Assembly (NCBI GenBank): GCA_963819885.1
Contig: CAWFXV010000013.1
Span: 54,361-118,360 of the forward strand
Source of the DNA: JACVRX01 sp963819885
GTDB lineage: Bacteria; Actinomycetota; Actinomycetes; Jiangellales; Jiangellaceae
Direction of reading: 5' to 3'
Length of the DNA: 64,000 bases
Translations under genes and position numbers: made by a program
The notes under the pieces: generated by a model
Databases searched by the model: none
Seen by the model: the letters and a program-made list of their open reading frames with translations, nothing else
What the model was told of the DNA's origin: nothing
Part shown: in pieces, positions 36,327 to 46,190 of the stretch
How positions within the stretch are numbered: the first letter of the stretch is position 1
Layout of the letters: each line of letters opens with the position of its first letter

Positions 36327-36358
36327 GGTCGGTCAGGGGTCATCCCCTGACCGACCCC
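36327..36358 (+). terminator. Rho-independent-type hairpin after the DUF378 gene
   Basis: Perfect 14-bp arms gggtcggtcagggg and cccctgaccgaccc flank a TCAT loop. There is no T-run, as usual in actinobacteria. Confidence 0.8.
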
Positions 36359-36682
36359 CAGCCCACCAATGAGGAGAGACACGGCCATGAGAGCAATCCG
36401 CGCCAGAACCCGCGGCCTCACCGACAGACCCGTGAGATACCCATAGCGACCTGCACAGGAGTGACGACGCACGGGGAGCCGGGGTCGGTGCCGCGCAGCT
36501 CACCTCCTCCGGCGTACGCAAAGCGGTGGCGAAGCCGAACGCGTGGGCCTGAGCACCAGGTGCGACTTCGATGAATATCGGCCGTCTCGCTGTCTCAGAT
36601 ATGCAGCGTGTTTCGTTCGTCCAAGACTCGCGGTGGCTCGCGCCTAGGATTGGGTCGATCCCGGCAACCGAGGGATCGAGCA
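36359..36682. other. Intergenic region, nothing recognised
   Basis: About 320 bp upstream of the leader ORF and serine hydrolase. No supported gene or promoter consensus. Confidence 0.4.
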
Positions 36683-36766
36683 ATGACCAATGTTCCTACG
36701 CGCGTCTACGACCCCGTGCACCCCTCTCGCGGCGCTTTCGCTGCGGTGCTGTTCCCACTCGTCTAG
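36683..36766 (+). CDS. 27-codon leader ORF abutting the serine hydrolase start
   Basis: ATG 36683 follows GAGGGATCGAG and encodes 27 residues ending GAFAAVLFPLV before TAG at 36764-36766. The serine hydrolase ATG (36767) follows at once and in the same frame, and has no ribosome site of its own. The peptide looks like the start of a signal sequence. Either a nonsense change cut it off or translation restarts at TAG-ATG. Confidence 0.4.
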   Translation: MTNVPTRVYDPVHPSRGAFAAVLFPLV

Positions 36767-38247
36767 ATGCCCGCCGCCGCGCAGGTTCCCGCTCCGAGAC
36801 TGGAGGACGTGACCGAGCTGCACGGCCTGAGCGCGCGATGGACTGCAGCGCTTGAGACGCTCGAAGTGCCCGGCTTCGCCGTCGCCGTGGTGAAGGACGG
36901 CGCGGTGCTCGCGCTGGATGCGTTCGGCGTGCGCAACGCTGCCGGCGAGCCTGCCACTCCCGACACCTGCTACTACATCGCCTCGGCGACCAAGCCGTTC
37001 ACGGCGATGGCGGTCTGCATGCTGGCAGGCGAGGGGAAGCTCGAGCTCGACGCCTCGTTGAAGGGCGTGCTTCCGGAGTTCGTGCTGCCCTCGGAGGATC
37101 TGACCGTGGCCCTCACCCTGCGTGACCTGCTGTGCCACCGCCACGGCCTCGAGTGCGGGCCGATCGTGCACCGTGACGCGTACACCGGTCAGATCACCGA
37201 CGAGATCTATTTCCGATTGTTGCAGGACGCCGAGATCGCGAACTGCGTCCGCCATTCCAACATCCACTTCACGCTCGCCGGCCGCGCGATCGAGGCGGCG
37301 AGCGGATTGAAGTGGCAGGACTTCCTCGACCAACGGCTGTTCGAGCCCGCGGGCATGATGCGCACCACGGCCTATGCGAGCGAGATGTACGGAACGTTCG
37401 AGCACGCCGAGCCCATGCTGCGCATCGACGGGAAGTGGCGCCGTACCCCGCTGGTGAAGACCGACCGCACGATGCACGCCGCCGGAGGGATGGGCACGAC
37501 GGCGCGCGACGCGCGCGCTGGTTGATCCTCAACTTGAACGGCGGCGAGATCGACGGTCGACGGATCCTGCCGGAGACGATGCAGGAGGAGTACTACTCCA
37601 AGAACTCCGATCTGCCCGTCCCGCAGGGCAGCATCCGGATCGAGGAAGGCTTTGCGCTCGGCTGGTGCGTGGGGAAGTACCGCGAGCCGACCCGGCCCTA
37701 CTTCTTCCATGGCGGCGGCTACGTCGGCGCCGCCTCGTACATCTGCTTCCTGCCCGAGCACGGCATCGGCGTCGCCGCGCTGGCGAACAGCGACGGTGGG
37801 GCCGCGATGGCGACGATCGTCACCATCGACGTCCTCGACCGGCTCCTGGGCGTGACGGGCCAGCCCGACCTGTTGCCGAACTACGAGGAATCGACGAGGC
37901 AGCGGCGCGCGCCGGCGCCGTCCGTTCCCGCGGGGGGCGTGAATCCCGCCCGCGCGCCCGACGGCCTCTCCCGACCCCCCGAGACGTACGCGGGACCGTA
38001 CTGCGATCCGATCCTGGGCGAGCTGGAGATCTTCCTCGACGCGGGAGGCGATCTCGCGGCCCGTGCGGGCGACCTTTCCTACGTTCTCGTCTCGGAGGGA
38101 ACCGACGACTTCACGGCGATCGTCGTCCAGGGAATGGTCGAGCGCGGCCGGTTCGAGTTTTCATCCGACGGAGCGGTCGAAGCCGTCAGTCTCGCCGACG
38201 GCGAGAGCGCGACGCGTTTCGTGCGTACCGGGACGAAAGCGCGCTGA
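36767..38247 (+). CDS. Serine hydrolase (class C beta-lactamase/esterase family), frameshifted
   Basis: The product is about 493 residues once one frame shift near 37510 is corrected. The nucleophile motif SxxK is SATK in CYYIASATKPFTAM (residues ~69-72). The second motif position is HSNIHFTLAG, where the family usually has Y-x-N, so the Tyr base is not obvious. The third motif is HGGG in YFFHGGGYVGAASYICFLPEHGIG. The C-terminal ~120 residues form an extra beta domain as in D-aminopeptidase/esterase relatives. The first frame stops at 37525; one missing base in a GCGCGC run explains it, and the sequence resumes LARWLILNLNGGEIDGRRILP. The substrate (D-Ala peptides or esters) is not predictable. 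Confidence 0.82.
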
Positions 38248-38248
38248 A

Positions 38249-38289
38249 CCCGGCGATGCCCGAGCGCGGGAGCGCGGAACATCGCCGGG
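38249..38289 (+). terminator. Candidate hairpin after the serine hydrolase
   Basis: Arms cccggcgatg (38249-38258) and catcgccggg (38280-38289) are perfect 10-bp complements with a GC-rich 21-nt loop, starting just after the stop codon. Confidence 0.4.
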
Positions 38290-38466
38290 CGACCGGACTC
38301 AACGCTTACCGGCGATGACCTCGCCGAGTCGGACGAGACACTCGCCCCAGAACACACGCTAGGCCTCGGCGCGCGAAGCGATCTTGCGGTGTTGCAGGCT
38401 CACCCGACTCTTCGAGACGCCCTTACGCAATGACACCTGATCGAACAGAGCACTGAGCGCGCATTG

Positions 38467-38625
38467 CTAATGCCGAGTGACGTCCGCGGCCTTCAGCCAC
38501 ACCGCAGTGAATCGGTAGCACCGGTCTGGCATCCGCAGGTACACGTTGTGGCCGGTCCAGCCGAGCGCCATCGTCTCGAACTGCTCCTCGCCGTCACTCC
38601 GAAGAATCTCTCCCTCCGGGGAGGG
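38467..38625 (-). pseudogene. C-terminal fragment of an unrecognised protein
   Basis: Read from about 38625 to the stop at 38467, the minus strand gives PEGEILRSDGEEQFETMALG, then HNVYLRMPDRCYRFTAVWLKAADVTRH. It is protein-like and ends cleanly, but has no start and I do not recognise the family. Confidence 0.35.
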
Positions 38626-38633
38626 GGCACAAG

Positions 38634-38765
38634 GAGCGCGGCATCGTCGCCGTCACACATGGCGGCCTGGTGCGATGCATCGTCCGCGCCCGTCGCCAAC
38701 GTCGGCGCACTCGTCGTTTCGAGCACGGGCTCGACCACGTGTCCTGGATCCTGCTCAGAGCCTGA
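38634..38765 (+). pseudogene. Histidine phosphatase C-terminal fragment
   Basis: The translation ERGIVAVTHGGLVRCIVRA matches the second histidine motif of the phosphoglycerate-mutase-like superfamily (VxVTHGGxIR). No N-terminal RHGE motif is found upstream, and the sequence ends at TGA 38763-38765. It is a remnant. Confidence 0.5.
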
Positions 38766-38947
38766 CGAGGCGAGCTCTCGTGCGTTAGGTGGGCGAGCAC
38801 TCGATGGAGCCGGTCAGAACCATTGACGAAACAAGCGCCACTCTCGTACTCACCTCCCCGTCGCGACGCGCCACCTGGTCGGCGAGATCAACGGGCGTAG
38901 GTTCGACGGTGCCTGCCGAGCACCGTCGAGCACGGAGGAGGAGCCCG

Positions 38948-39127
38948 GTGAACATCCATACCGTCGGCGACCTGATCGCTGCCTTGGAACGTTTCGGTGA
39001 TCCTGCAATGCCAGTGCTCGTAGAAATCGGAGAAGGCGCAGCAGACGCCGTGTCCGACCTTCAGCTGATCAACGTCGGCGACGAGCCAACAGCGCTCATC
39101 CGCCCGCATCGGCTCGAAGGGGAGTGA
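38948..39127 (+). CDS. Small conserved-looking hypothetical protein
   Basis: GTG 38948 follows GGAGGAGGAG and opens a 59-residue protein: NIHTVGDLIAALERFGDPAMPVLVEIGEG, then VSDLQLINVGDEPTALIRPHRLEGE. The opening TVGDLIAALxxFxxxxPV is found in many small hypothetical proteins that look like fragments of a beta-alpha fold. No catalytic residues are visible. The strong ribosome site and clean end argue for a real gene. Confidence 0.6.
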   Translation: MNIHTVGDLIAALERFGDPAMPVLVEIGEGAADAVSDLQLINVGDEPTALIRPHRLEGE

Positions 39128-39142
39128 GCCGAGCTCGTGGAC

Positions 39143-39520
39143 TTAAATGCGTACTGTGCCGGGGGAGAGGGAGGCGGGGTGGGCGATCTCCTCGACGTGT
39201 GCACCGTCGGCGGCGAGTTCGAGGCCGTCGGCTTCGCGGGGTGTTAGGGGGGCTGTCGCCGGCGCTGATGGCTTCCGCGGCGAGTTCGGGGTCGATGTAG
39301 CGTCCGCCGCTGTGTGTGGCGCGGGCGACGTCGGCGAGGACGTGGGCGGAGACCGTTTGGGTAGGAACCCGCGGACACCGGCGGCGAGGGCCCCGTGTGA
39401 GGTGACCTGGTCGTCCGTGGCTGGTGACGATGACGCTGGCGCATTTCCGGCAGCTCGCTACGGAGCGTTTCAGCGACGGCGATGCCGTCTAGGCCGGGCA
39501 GGAACGGGTCCCTCCCGATC
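39143..39520 (-). pseudogene. LuxR-type response regulator, decayed
   Basis: Read from 39520 downwards in shifting frames, the minus strand gives PGLDGIAVAETLRSELP (receiver, after the phosphorylated Asp), SVIVTSHGRPGHL, then TVSAHVLADVARATHSGGRYIDPELAAEAI (receiver end and linker), followed by SPLTPREADGLELAADGAHVEEIA (LuxR helix-turn-helix start). It ends SPGTVRI-stop at 39143, in the middle of the recognition helix. The N-terminal receiver with its acidic pocket is missing. At least two frame shifts are present. It is broken in this sequence. Confidence 0.6.
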
Positions 39521-39551
39521 CGTATGGTTGGGCCGATCGCACGGTGACTGG

Positions 39552-40019
39552 TTAGGCCTCGCCGCCGATGTCGGACTGGTAGGCCTGGTAGATCAGGTCT
39601 GCGCTGCGTTGTCGGGATCGGATCAGCCGGACCAAAAGGGCGGTGCCGAGGTCGCGGACACCGTCTACGGCGTCGTTGTTGACAGGTGCTGCGCCGACCC
39701 GGGTGAGCAGCTGGTCGATGAGGACATTGATCTCGGCGTGGTCGCGGGTGAGGCGAGCCACCGCATCTGACAGCCGCGGCGTGGTGCTCAATACCCCGCC
39801 GTACACCCCATTGGGTCCCTCGGCGATGGCGATGTGTTCCCGAAAGTCGCTGACCAGTTCGACCAGGGCGACGTGGACGCGCTCCGCCCAGGCGTCCAGG
39901 CGTCCGGGCGCGGGTGCGGCCAACGACTGTTCCAGTGCGCTCATCGACTCGGACAGCTCGGCGCGGCGCACCCGCAACGCCTCAATCGCCTGATCATTCG
40001 CGGGTGAGTCGGCCGGCAT
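39552..40019 (-). CDS. Hemerythrin-like helical protein
   Basis: The 155-residue, all-helical protein resembles hemerythrin (HHE) domain proteins of actinobacteria: LVSDFREHIAIAEGPNGVYGGVL, then RLSDAVARLTRDHAEINVLIDQLL. The His and Glu residues at EHIAIAEGP and RDHAEI are candidate iron ligands, but fewer are visible than in classical hemerythrins, so an oxo-bridged di-iron site is uncertain. I start at the ATG read at 40019, preceded by a GGAGG-like GAGGAGGC. Likely roles are oxygen or nitric-oxide sensing or storage under stress. It is surrounded by decayed genes. Confidence 0.65.
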   Translation of the reverse strand: MPADSPANDQAIEALRVRRAELSESMSALEQSLAAPAPGRLDAWAERVHVALVELVSDFREHIAIAEGPNGVYGGVLSTTPRLSDAVARLTRDHAEINVLIDQLLTRVGAAPVNNDAVDGVRDLGTALLVRLIRSRQRSADLIYQAYQSDIGGEA

Positions 40020-40885
40020 CGAAGCCTCCTCGGACCGGTGTCCTTTGATGATCGGTGCATGCGGTCTCCACGTCCATGCCCCGAGGGCACCTCGGGGCGG
40101 TCCCCGGGCTGGGATGTCGGGACGCGGGAGGTAGCAAAACCGGGCCGGCCGGTCTCGCATGCTCAGTCATCGCCCGAGCCGTTCATGTCGATCGGAGGAC
40201 AAGCCAGTCAGCGGCCAGGATCGGCTGCCCGAACGGCGGCATGCGCAGCGGATGTTGCAAGCCGCTCTTCCAGCATCCTGGCCTCCATGCCGGCCGCGAG
40301 ACATCCACCGCCGGAGGTCACCGCCTACATCGGCGCGATTGCCCGCGCTGTGGCGGTGGCATGCGCCAGGCGGTTGGTGGCGGCCCATCTGCTTGGGTCG
40401 GCCGCACCGGGCGGCTGGGATGTCGCGACATCTTCCGCTTCGACCAAGACGGCAACGTGGTCGAGCGCTGGGACGTGCTCCAGACGATCCCGCCAGCGGT
40501 CAGCCAACGACCACACCATTTTCTGACCGTCACCTCGGTGTGGCGGTCCGTCGCGGGTCTACTCCCCGGTATGGCAGTCCGAGGCAACGCCCCCGACGAG
40601 CCGCACGCGCGCAGGACGCGCCCGCAGCGCCGGGTCACAGGGCATTGTGCAGTCAGGATCCGCGGGCGAAGAGCCGAACCGGGGCGGCTGCCGCCACGGC
40701 CGCGACCGCGTGGGTGACAGCGGTCGAGATGAGCTTCACATGCTATGGCCCGGGATCGGCATCGGAGCGAGGCGTTCTTGGCGCGACGAAGGTCGCCCAA
40801 GTGAGCGCAGTCACGCAAATACGCGCTGCGGCCAGGTCAGGTCAGCGCGACGCCGTACGGTGAACCCAACGGGAGAGGCGGACCG
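40020..40885. other. Region with one gene remnant only
   Basis: About 865 bp between the hemerythrin-like and HPF-like genes. Apart from the SnoaL-like fragment described separately I find no gene, RNA or hairpin. Confidence 0.45.
40300..40520 (+). pseudogene. SnoaL-like (NTF2 fold) fragment
   Basis: One frame reads DIFRFDQDGNVVERWDVLQTIPPAV, the characteristic end of SnoaL-like polyketide cyclase/ester hydrolase-related proteins (DIFRxxxGKIVEHWDVxQ). Upstream the expected YIxHNP segment is not in frame. No start is identifiable. Confidence 0.5.
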
Positions 40886-41251
40886 ATGAGCGGAACCGAG
40901 AACGGCCCCGCGGGGACCCTGGAAGATCGTCTGCGCATCGGCGCCGGCTTCGCGATGGCCGACCGGCGGCGCATTCTCGGCGCCCTATCCGGGCTTGCGC
41001 CGCATCTATCGGGATGGGCACCCGACCAGGTCGACCTCGAGGTGTCGTTGAAAGACACCGATGGCCCGGACCAGAAGGTCACCCTGCAAGCGTGGCTAGC
41101 GGGACGGTCGCACCTGGTGGCCACCTCCCACGAGCGCGACCTCGATCATGCGCTCGCGGAGGTGCGTACCGACCTGATCCGCCAGATCGAGGACGAGAAG
41201 TCGCGGCGGGAACCTCGCAAGCGCCGCAAGACCCGCAACCGCACGTCCTGA
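40886..41251 (+). CDS. HPF/RaiA-like ribosome-associated protein
   Basis: The 121-residue protein starts at an ATG after GGGAGAGG. Residues ~48-105 (VDLEVSLKDTDGPDQKVTLQAWLAG, then HLVATSHERDLDHALAEVRTDLIRQIED) match the S30AE/HPF fold, a beta-alpha-beta-beta-beta-alpha domain with the final helix rich in acidic and basic residues. The tail KSRREPRKRRKTRNR is strongly basic, suiting rRNA binding. The C-terminal dimerisation domain of long HPF is absent. It would inactivate or protect ribosomes under stress. The gene stands alone among small stress-related genes. Confidence 0.75.
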   Translation: MSGTENGPAGTLEDRLRIGAGFAMADRRRILGALSGLAPHLSGWAPDQVDLEVSLKDTDGPDQKVTLQAWLAGRSHLVATSHERDLDHALAEVRTDLIRQIEDEKSRREPRKRRKTRNRTS

Positions 41252-41362
41252 CCGGTTGGGGATTCGGCGGCGCGTGGCGCTATCTCAACGGCGGCAACGC
41301 CCGGCCGTACAAGCGTGGCATCACGCTGGTGGGTGAGTTCGACACCGTCGCGCTCATGCAAG

Positions 41363-41692
41363 TCAATGCAGGGCGACCGTCAGCAACAGCACAGACGGCT
41401 CCAGGGCCTCGAGGTCGTGCCTCTGCGGCGGCACCGCGACCAGGTCACCTTGTCCCAGCTCGGCGTGCGACTGGCCGGCGCGGAGCAGGACCCGCCCCCG
41501 TAGGCAGAACACCGATGCATCCCCGGGACTCTTGTGCTCGCCCATCACCCGTCCCATCGCAAGCGCTACGATGGTCTGTCGCAGACGCGCTCCGGACCTG
41601 CCATAGACGGTGACCGAGCTGCGACCGCTCTCGGCTGTCGTGGCTGCCACGAGTTGGGCTTCGGCCAGCGCAGTGATCGACGCAACGTCCAT
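41363..41692 (-). CDS. Small cupin-domain protein
   Basis: From the ATG read at 41692 the protein has 109 residues with a single cupin barrel: LRQTIVALAMGRVMGEHKSPGDASVFCLRGRVLL (motif one, with E-H replacing the usual G-x5-HxH) and QSHAELGQGDLVAVPPQRHDLEALEPS (motif two, G-D-x6-P-x2-x-H). One possible metal ligand set is reduced, so metal binding is uncertain. Such proteins are often small sensors or accessory enzymes. No ribosome site better than average is seen at this start. Confidence 0.75.
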   Translation of the reverse strand: MDVASITALAEAQLVAATTAESGRSSVTVYGRSGARLRQTIVALAMGRVMGEHKSPGDASVFCLRGRVLLRAGQSHAELGQGDLVAVPPQRHDLEALEPSVLLLTVALH

Positions 41693-41857
41693 GGACGTCG
41701 ATGGTGGCACGGGAGGGCCGCGACGGGCTGGAAGAACCCGTGCGCGCGGCACACGCGATGACCAGCCGGCACGGATTCATGCTGACGGGATCCTTCGGTG
41801 TAGGAGCATGCTGACGGCGAGAGGTGCGCGGAGCTGGATTCTCGACGGAAGGGGCCA

Positions 41858-42127
41858 ATGGTGCCTGACAACGTCGAATTGACGGTGCGATTGCACTCGG
41901 TGAGCGGTGAGGATGTTTCGGTGATAACCCGCGACTTTGGTGGCGCCGCGGAGGCGTTGGATGCGATCGGTCATGATCTGAACGAGCGGCGCAGTCTGAC
42001 CTTGACCCGAGCGAGGTCCAACCGCGAGTCCGGCGAGCACGGCGTGGTCATCAACCTGGCCAACGTCGTGTTCGTGTCGGTGCACACGACAGGCAACGCC
42101 AGCGTTGAGACGGGCCAGTACATCTGA
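41858..42127 (+). CDS. Hypothetical 89-residue protein
   Basis: ATG 41858 follows GGAAGGGG. The sequence VELTVRLHSVSGEDVSVITRDFGGAAEALDAIG followed by VVINLANVVFVSVHTTGNASVETGQYI suggests a small alpha/beta protein: two strands, a helix, two strands. I do not recognise a family. The good ribosome site and balanced composition support it as a real gene. Confidence 0.6.
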   Translation: MVPDNVELTVRLHSVSGEDVSVITRDFGGAAEALDAIGHDLNERRSLTLTRARSNRESGEHGVVINLANVVFVSVHTTGNASVETGQYI

Positions 42128-42262
42128 CGGCTGGTTCGGCGGACAGAACGCATGAGCGTCATCGGTGCGGGTCGGTGGCCCTTGGTTGGATCGCTACTGG
42201 GCGAGCAGCACATCCAGCACGGCTTGCTCGCCACCGCCGCCGGGGTTACTGGTGTATCACTC

Positions 42263-43288
42263 CTAGCCGCAGGGGCCCTGGGTGGCGAACGGCAGGTTGG
42301 GGTAGCCGGAGATGTCGTACGAGCTCAGCGAACCGTCGGCTGCCGCCGTGAGTACCGCCAATGTCGGGATCCGGAAGAGGTTTTCGAGCTGGCCGTTGCT
42401 CTTCTGGCCGACCGACCGCACCTCGTAGAAGATCGCCCCCTGCGTAGGCGTTTGCATCACCGGCTGCTCGCCGGCGGGAGCGGTTCCACCCATGAGCATC
42501 CGGCTGAGCGCAGCGTTGGTGATGTCAATGATCGGGTAATGCGCCACGTTGGCCAACCCGTATTGGTCCAGGGCGTCGACGCTCACCATCGCCATCTGCC
42601 GGTTGGTCAACCACTGCAGCTCGGTCATCCGCGCCGGGTCGATCGATCGGGCACCGATCTGGAACTGGTTGAGGTCGTTCGTGCCGTTGACGATGGGCGC
42701 CTGTCCCATGTGGTGGAGGTCGAGGGCCAGCTGCGGCGCAACGTCGCGCCACAACTTCCAGAAGGCGATGGACTCGGGTTGGGCGAAGTTCTCCCAGTCC
42801 CGGTTGAGGTCGATCTGGGTCGGGGTCGTGCTCTGCCGGATGTTGGCTTCCGAACCGTCGGGGTTGTACATGGGGATGACGACGACGGTGAGGTTCTCGC
42901 GAATCAACCGGGCAGTCGGGTTGCCGGAGTCCAGCAGATCGAGGATCTGCAGCGCTGCTTCGGTGCTGTGCAGCTCGTTGCCGTGGATGCGCGCCTGCAG
43001 CCAGAAGGTGGTCGGGCCGAAGCCGACGGTCGCATACAGCAATTCCCGTCCCTCGCCGGACTGTCCGGCCGAAGCCACGGTGACCAACCCATTGCTCGTC
43101 CGCTCGATCCGATCGAGCGCCTGGACGACGTCGTTGTAACCGGCGACGCTTGCGAGGCTGGCGTTCTGGTCCGGCTGTATGCACGGACCACCGGGATTGT
43201 GGGCTGGATCCGCCGTGGCGATCGTGGCGGAGCTGAGACCGGTGGCGAGCAGGCCAACCGTGGTAAACGCGGTGAGCGTCCTGCGCAT
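42263..43288 (-). CDS. Secreted M14 zinc carboxypeptidase
   Basis: The 341-residue protein starts at an ATG after AAGGAGCACC and has a signal peptide ending IATADP. Zinc ligands of family M14 are visible: H102-G-N-E105 in ARIHGNELHSTEA and H192 in LALDLHHMG. Asn-Arg of the substrate pocket is NRDW at ~162-165, and the catalytic Glu is probably in AIFYEVRS near the C-terminus. The length fits a single catalytic domain. It would remove C-terminal residues from peptides or cell-wall fragments outside the cell. Confidence 0.92.
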   Translation of the reverse strand: MRRTLTAFTTVGLLATGLSSATIATADPAHNPGGPCIQPDQNASLASVAGYNDVVQALDRIERTSNGLVTVASAGQSGEGRELLYATVGFGPTTFWLQARIHGNELHSTEAALQILDLLDSGNPTARLIRENLTVVVIPMYNPDGSEANIRQSTTPTQIDLNRDWENFAQPESIAFWKLWRDVAPQLALDLHHMGQAPIVNGTNDLNQFQIGARSIDPARMTELQWLTNRQMAMVSVDALDQYGLANVAHYPIIDITNAALSRMLMGGTAPAGEQPVMQTPTQGAIFYEVRSVGQKSNGQLENLFRIPTLAVLTAAADGSLSSYDISGYPNLPFATQGPCG

Positions 43289-43486
43289 CGGGTGCTCCTT
43301 CGGGTCGGGGTCGCGGCTGGTCTCTTTTCTATACCGAATCTCCGGATTCGCAAGGTCATACGCCGCTGACCTGGGCAAACACCAGCACGTCACGCTAGAC
43401 ACTCCGCAACGTCCGGATCGGACTGAGGGTTTACCCACGTTCTCTCTTGCGGTAAGACTGATCAGAGTCGTCGGGAGGACAGGGTC

Positions 43487-46097
43487 ATGTTGCGTCGGTT
43501 CCTGGCTGTGTTGTCGGTGGTCCTCGTCGTTTTGGGCATCTCGATTGGGGCGCAGGCGGGAGCGAGTGCCACGCTGGGCACAGCGGCTGGGGTTGATGCG
43601 GCCGAGCGGGAGTTGTCCACGACCAGCCGGCTGCAGGACCGCCGTGAGATCGCGTCGGGCACGCGAGCTTATTCGGTCGGCTTCCAGGACGGGCGGTTCT
43701 ACGCCAACGGCTGGCACATCACCGGCGAGATGGGCGGGGTCTGGACCCAGCCGTTGAAACTCGTCGACGGGGTGTGGTTCGGGCTCGACGACGAGTGGGT
43801 CGGACCCGCGACCGAGTTCTGGAGCGGGTGGGGATATACGCGTTATGACCTGCCGGATACTGCAGGTCTAGAGGTCAAGCGCACGGATTTCGTGCCGGAC
43901 GGACGCCGCGGCGCGTTGTTCGGTCTCGAGGTCACCAACCCGGGTGCAGCGCGGACCGTCGAGCTAACGGTCAACGCGCACTCGGAGCTGATGGGGCACT
44001 ACCCGTGGGGCTTCACGGGCGTCACTCCCAACGCCAGCGACAACCTCCCGGACGAGGGCAACTTCGACGGGCAGAACCTCGTCTTCAGTGACCAAGGCGC
44101 GCTGCCCGGAGCGCCGGAGCACGATTACACGGCGCTGGTGGGCACTGCGCTGACCCCTGAATCGGGTTCCATCGGCGACGAATTCTGGGGCCCTCAGCCC
44201 GGTCACCGCTGCACCGGCACCGAGCCCGGCGCCCCCGCCGAACCCAAGCCGTCTCAGTGCGACGACGGCCCGTTCGGCCGCGGCACCGGTGGCGAGCTGG
44301 ACTACACGCTCAGCCTGCCAGCGGGCGGCTCGACAAACCGTGTGGCTCGCGGTGGCGGGGTCGGACGAGGGCGCCGGTCTGGCGCAGGATGAGCTGGCCG
44401 CGCTGCTGGACGACCCGGATGCACAGCTCGCCGCGAAGATCGCATCTCGCGAGCAGCTCGCGGCGATGACCAAACTGTCCCTGCCCGGCGATCCGCTGGT
44501 ACAGGACGCGATCGAGTGGGGCAAGCAGAACCTCGCCGACAGCACGCAGAGCGCCGAAAATCTCCAGATCCGCTGGACCGACCAAGGTAAGCAGTTCCCA
44601 CCGTCACTCGGTACGGTGCCACAGGCGACCTGGTTCGGCGCCGGTTTCCCCGACTACCCGTGGATATTCGGCACTGACGGTGAGTACACGGCGTTCGCCG
44701 CGGTGCCAGTGGGCCAGTTCGAGGCCGCCATGGATCATCTACGAGCCCTGCGCGACATCTCCGACATCCTCAACGAGGGTTCGGGCGTGGTGACCCACGA
44801 GTCGGTGGCCGACGGTTCCATCTGGTTCGGGCATGACTCCCGCCGAACCAACCCGGACGGAACCATCAGCTACAACTTCAACACCGACGAGACGGTCAAG
44901 TTCCCCAGCGCCGTCGCCCTGCTCTGGCGGTGGACCGGGGATGACGGCTTCCGCGACGAGATGTACGACTTCGCGGTGCGCAATCTGAAATACGTCGCGG
45001 AAACCCTTGATGCGGACAACGACGGCTGGCCGGAGGGCCTTGGCAACGTCGAGCGCAGCGGAATGGGTCCGGAGAAGCTGGACAACGCCGTTTATTACAT
45101 CCGGGGTCTTTACGACCTGGCCGACATGGCCCGCTCCAAGCATGATGGTGATGTCTTCGCGTGGGCGAACAACCTCGCCCGCAAGCTGCACCGGAGCTTC
45201 GACGAGACCTGGTGGTTCGAGACCGCCGATCAGTACGCCGACTCCCTTAATGAGCCGGGCAACCAGCAGTCCTTCCAGAAGCACTGGATTGGCCAGACGC
45301 CCATGGAAGCGGAGCTGATGGTCATGGGCCAGACGGTGCCTGGACTGGCGCCATTCGATCACGGGGACGCGGCGCTGGCCGGCCGGGAGGACCCGTGCTA
45401 CAGCGGCGAGCACCCGCTCAACCCCGGCCTGTTCCACACCGGCTGCGACGGCGGGCCTACCGGCCAGGGCGAGGAGGTCATCTTCGGCCTGGGCACGTCG
45501 ATCCAGTCGATCGGCGAGGGGAACTACGGGCGCCTGGGCCCGGGGCAGCAACAGCGCTATACCCACGCGCTGGCCGAGACGATGTTCGCCGAGCCCGCCA
45601 CGGGCGGCACGCCGGACGAGCAGCCGGGCGCAATGCCGGAGATCTTCCCGTCGCCGGATCAGGGCGCCAACATCGACCGTTGCTGGACCTGCCGTTCGAT
45701 GTTCATGCAGGCGTGGGGCAACTACGGCACCACGTGGGCGGTCGTGCATCAGTGGCTGGGCGTGCGGCCCGACCTCGGCCACGGGCGGGTCGAGGTGGTC
45801 CCGCAGGTGCCATCTGGACAGGCGTCTGTGCAAGGTGAGGACATCCGACTCGGTACCGGGTCCGTCGGTGTGTTGGCCACCCATGCCGGGCCGTCCTACA
45901 GCACCGAACTCGACATCACCAGCGTGGATGCGGACGAGGTCGTCATCGGCCACACCCTCCCCGCCGGGGAGTCGCCCGCCGCAGTGGTCCTCGACGGGCG
46001 GCAGGTGCACAACTACCGGGTGGTCGAAACCAATCGTGGAACCGAGGTGACGGTGCCGACAACCGCCGGACACCACACGTTGACCATCACGACCTGA
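43487..46097 (+). CDS. Secreted six-hairpin (alpha/alpha)6 glycosidase, frameshifted
   Basis: The gene starts at an ATG after GGGAGGA and encodes about 869 residues with one frame shift. After the signal peptide (ending GASA) an N-terminal beta-sandwich of ~270 residues includes GLEVTNPGAARTVELTVNAHSE. The frame then moves by one base in an AAA run near 44333 and continues TVWLAVAGSDEG and QDAIEWGKQNLADS. The catalytic (alpha/alpha)6 barrel, of glycogen-debranching or GH15/GH63-like type, shows DYPWIFGTDGEYTAFAA, FPSAVALLWRWTG, DNDGWPEGLGNVER and a C-terminal beta cap. Asp/Glu in FGTDGEY and WPEG are candidate catalytic acids. The substrate is unknown; plant or microbial polysaccharides are likely. 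Confidence 0.8.
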
Positions 46098-46103
46098 GCC
46101 GGG

Positions 46104-46123
46104 CCCGCGTTGCCGAGCGGGCA
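46104..46123 (+). terminator. Weak hairpin after the glycosidase
   Basis: Arms GCCCGC and GCGGGC with an 8-nt loop directly follow the stop codon. The stem is short, so this is tentative. Confidence 0.3.
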
Positions 46124-46190
46124 TCGTCGGTACGGGACGGGACCTGGGTCGGCCACGTGGACCTCGTTGCCGGTCATTGCGGGCGGTAGC

